DNA of 7,776 nt from Angelakisella sp. Its GTDB lineage: Bacteria > Bacillota > Clostridia > Oscillospirales > Ruminococcaceae. The DNA lies in assembly GCA_022794295.1 (NCBI GenBank), contig JAAWEO010000089.1, positions 1 to 7,776 on the forward strand. Direction: 5' to 3'. Shown piece after piece: positions 6,347 through 7,776 of the stretch. The notes under the pieces were generated by a model. That model was given only the letters and a program-made list of their open reading frames with translations, had not been told where the DNA came from and searched no databases. Positions within the stretch are counted from its first letter, which is position 1; every line of letters begins with the position of its first letter. A program made the translations under genes and the position numbers.

Positions 6347-7465
6347 TCAGCTGCGGGGCAGGTTGGAACAATAGCGGAAGCTGCCATCCTCCAGGATCCT
6401 CACCGTAAGGGTGTAGAGGCTGCCCTCCACAGGGGCACCGGAGAAATAATCACAGGCTTCATAGTGGATCATAAGCCAGTCCCCTTCCTGGGTCCAACCG
6501 GTGACCCGGAAGCTGGGCATCATACCGCCCCGGCCCCCTTCGTAAAATAGGGTGTCCGTTTGGGGGTCGTAGCTGCCAGCGTACTTTCTGCCAAGGATCA
6601 TCTCCTTGGTGACGCCATCAAAATAGCGGGAGAGGGTTTCCTGCATGGTTTCAAGGGGCCAGTTTGACCCAAGGCTGTCCCAGGGATCGCCATTTTCATG
6701 GCGATAGAGGTCCTCGAAGATCCAGACAAGTCCCGCCGATTCCGCTAATTCTCCGGCTGATGACCAGGAACAGTCAATGAGAGCGGCAGCTGCCAAGGGG
6801 GCCAGGTAGGTATCGCGAAGCCGGTGGCACTCCTCGGCATTCTCGTAGAGGGCCCGGTCGTTGACCACCTGTACCGCTGTAGGCTCGGTGATGCCCTCCT
6901 CCCGGTAAATCAGCATGCCGTATTCGTTTCGGGAAATGGCGGTGAGAGGGCGGCTGCTTCGCTCCTCCAGGGTATCCCAGTTGTAGCTGTAGTCGCTTGC
7001 CACTGTCATCGTTCCCCCGGTGGAGAGAAAATGGACCATGAAGCAGATATAAGGGTCGTCGTTCCCCTCCCAGCAGCGGAACTGATAAAGATAAAGGTCC
7101 CGGTCCTCCCCCTTCTCCACCGCTGCCAGGAAATCCTCCACCGGCTGGGGATCGGTAAGGGGTTCCTCCTGGTAACAGATCACCGAGGGCCGCTCCAAAG
7201 CCTGGCGGTACAGAGCCGAGGCGGTAAGGGTCTCGTTTGCCAGCTCCGGGTAGTCGATGACCGCCGGAGTACCGATGGGCTTCCGGTCCAGGGCAGCAGG
7301 GCTGGTGTCCGGTTTCTTGGGACCGTCCTGGGAAAGACTGCCGCCCCCTGAGGCGACCGGTTGGTTTTTCCCGGGATCTTTTTCCTTTCCCCCGGGACCG
7401 CAGGCAGCAAGACCAAGGACAAGAAGGATTGCGAGGGACAGCGCAAGGATACGAGATGGCATCAT
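6347..7465 (-). CDS. Unknown secreted lipoprotein, 372 aa
   Basis: The N-terminus is a lipoprotein signal peptide: short basic start, hydrophobic run (RILALSLAILLVLG), and lipobox LAAC with Cys22 as the lipidated residue. A Gly/Pro/Lys-rich linker (about 23-65) then spaces the protein from the membrane. The folded part (about 66-372) is not a family I can name. It has seven further cysteines (97, 131, 141, 213, 232, 338, 366), Trp- and Tyr-rich strands in the middle, and a C-terminal beta-rich segment (about 318-367). ATG 7465 and ATG 7462 are adjacent. AAAGGAG (7476-7470) is 4 bases from the first and 7 from the second, so the second may be used. It is a single gene behind a structured leader and before a terminator. 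Solute binding or surface sensing is possible but unproven. Confidence 0.87.
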   Translation of the reverse strand: MMPSRILALSLAILLVLGLAACGPGGKEKDPGKNQPVASGGGSLSQDGPKKPDTSPAALDRKPIGTPAVIDYPELANETLTASALYRQALERPSVICYQEEPLTDPQPVEDFLAAVEKGEDRDLYLYQFRCWEGNDDPYICFMVHFLSTGGTMTVASDYSYNWDTLEERSSRPLTAISRNEYGMLIYREEGITEPTAVQVVNDRALYENAEECHRLRDTYLAPLAAAALIDCSWSSAGELAESAGLVWIFEDLYRHENGDPWDSLGSNWPLETMQETLSRYFDGVTKEMILGRKYAGSYDPQTDTLFYEGGRGGMMPSFRVTGWTQEGDWLMIHYEACDYFSGAPVEGSLYTLTVRILEDGSFRYCSNLPRS

Positions 7466-7479
7466 AGTTCTCCTTTCGT

Positions 7480-7500
7480 TTGGGCTCTACCCAATAAAAC
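7480..7500 (-). promoter_or_regulatory. Inverted repeat and operator-like sequence before the lipoprotein gene
   Basis: TTGGG (7480-7484), a 5-base gap and CCCAA (7490-7494) form a small hairpin ending 3 bases from the ribosome binding site. The same stretch, read on the minus strand over 7500-7483 (GTTTTATTGGGTAGAGCC), closely resembles O2 of the repressor operon (GGTTTATTGTGATAGACC), apart from a one-base shift. No convincing -35/-10 pair was found for this gene. Confidence 0.4.
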
Positions 7501-7524
7501 GCTGAAAAAAAGAAAATATTGCGG

Positions 7525-7566
7525 AAAAATAAAAAGGCCCGGAGCCATACAGCTGGCTAAGGACCT
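7525..7566 (-). terminator. Intrinsic terminator or attenuator ahead of the lipoprotein gene
   Basis: On the minus strand GGUCC (7565-7561) pairs with GGGCC (7540-7536), and inside it AGCCA (7558-7554) pairs with UGGCU (7547-7543) around a 6-base loop, with a 2x2 internal loop between. Directly after comes UUUUUAUUUUU (complement of 7535-7525). It lies 60 bases upstream of the lipoprotein start on the same strand, and more than 90 bases beyond the separate tRNA terminator, so it probably ends or attenuates another transcript. Confidence 0.72.
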
Positions 7567-7650
7567 GTCAGCATAAAACACTTTAGATATTTAAGTGCCC
7601 AGGCACTTATGCCGGGGTTTTTGTTCCCTGCTCTGCCAACCGAACAATAG
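7525..7650 (-). ncRNA. Candidate structured leader RNA (riboswitch/attenuator) or small RNA
   Basis: The minus-strand RNA has UUGUUC (7647-7642) pairing with GAACAA (7626-7621) around a 15-base loop. Within that loop GUUGGC (7640-7635) can pair with GCCAGC (7557-7552), which is part of the terminator stem, giving a pseudoknot that competes with termination. The middle offers rival helices: UAAGUGC/GCACUUA around 7592-7609, CACUU/AAGUG around 7579-7606, and GCAUAA/UUAUGC (7612-7607 with 7576-7571). I match it to no known riboswitch class. It could also be a free small RNA; no promoter was identified. Confidence 0.4.
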
Positions 7651-7660
7651 GCACTAATAA

Positions 7661-7687
7661 TTAAAGGGAAGCACCGCTGTACTTCCC
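7661..7687 (-). terminator. Terminator of the tRNA-Gly transcript
   Basis: On the minus strand GGGAAGUAC (7687-7679) pairs with GUGCUUCCC (7674-7666), nine pairs including one G-U, around the loop AGCG. It is followed by the moderately U-rich UUUAAUU. It lies 6 bases past the tRNA 3' end. Confidence 0.78.
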
Positions 7688-7693
7688 TCCTGC

Positions 7694-7769
7694 TGGAGCG
7701 GGTTACGAGGCTCGAACTCGCTACCTCCACCTTGGCAAGGTGGCGCTCTACCAGATGAGCTAAACCCGC
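7694..7769 (-). tRNA. tRNA-Gly (anticodon GCC)
   Basis: The 76-base cloverleaf is complete. The acceptor stem is GCGGGTT with AACCCGC, the D arm GCTC/GAGC, and the anticodon stem CCACC/GGTGG around loop TTGCCAA with anticodon GCC (complement of 7734-7736). The variable loop has 5 bases, and the T arm GCGAG/CTCGT surrounds TTCGAGC. The discriminator base is U and CCA is encoded in the DNA (7694-7696). It reads GGC and GGU glycine codons. Its promoter lies beyond the window. Confidence 0.97.
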
Positions 7770-7776
7770 AGATGGT

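Noticed and set aside
7592..7625. Plus-strand terminator TAAGTGC/GCACTTA followed by GTTTTTG
   Set aside because: The T run starts 8 bases after the stem, and no plus-strand gene or promoter precedes it, so the minus-strand reading is preferred.
7525..7650. 6S RNA or T-box leader
   Set aside because: No T-box motif or specifier loop is visible. The length and helices do not clearly give the long rod with central bubble of 6S RNA, so only a generic structured-RNA call is made.
7694..7769. tRNA-Gly as an integration site for a mobile element
   Set aside because: tRNA 3' ends are common att sites, but no integrase gene and no repeat of the tRNA 3' end were seen in the window.

Overview
This window looks like chromosome from a fairly GC-rich, spore-forming Firmicute (Clostridia, probably an Oscillospiraceae/Ruminococcaceae-type gut anaerobe). 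The evidence is a CwlD-type spore-cortex amidase, strong AGGAGG-like ribosome binding sites, sigma-A promoters with 17-bp spacers, a BlaI/M56 regulatory pair and a CCA-encoding tRNA-Gly. The lineage is inferred from gene content and composition, not from a search. I see no insertion sequence, phage gene or CRISPR array.

Layout: (1) Positions 1-2137, minus strand: a tight three-gene run, cwlD -> unknown 147-aa protein -> radA (radA is cut by the window start), preceded by a sporulation-type promoter candidate. (2) 2200-2941, plus strand: a divergent unknown 196-aa protein with a textbook sigma-A promoter, closed by a bidirectional terminator. (3) 2942-5752, minus strand: a two-gene operon of a BlaI/MecI-family repressor and an M56 (BlaR1/MecR1-like) membrane metalloprotease. 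Their reading frames overlap by 4 bases, and two dyad operators sit at the promoter. The M56 protein lacks the penicillin-binding sensor of true BlaR1. It carries instead a large external region with an internally duplicated unit of about 85 residues. (4) 5783-6334, plus strand: a divergent unknown 135-aa helical protein with its own promoter and a perfect 12-bp palindrome in its leader. (5) 6347-7465, minus strand: a 372-residue lipoprotein of unknown function, preceded by a 228-base intergenic stretch. That stretch contains an intrinsic terminator and several mutually exclusive helices, including a possible pseudoknot, which suggests an attenuator or riboswitch. (6) 7694-7769, minus strand: tRNA-Gly(GCC) with its own terminator.

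How the parts may work together: the repressor and the M56 protease form a signal-transduction module in which the protease senses an external cue and relieves repression. No beta-lactamase or other obvious output gene is present. The sequence hints that the lipoprotein gene, and perhaps the divergent 135-aa gene, could be targets, because operator-like sequence lies in front of the first and matching half-sites lie at the promoter of the second. The most unusual parts are the sensor region of the M56 protein and the RNA leader of the lipoprotein gene.
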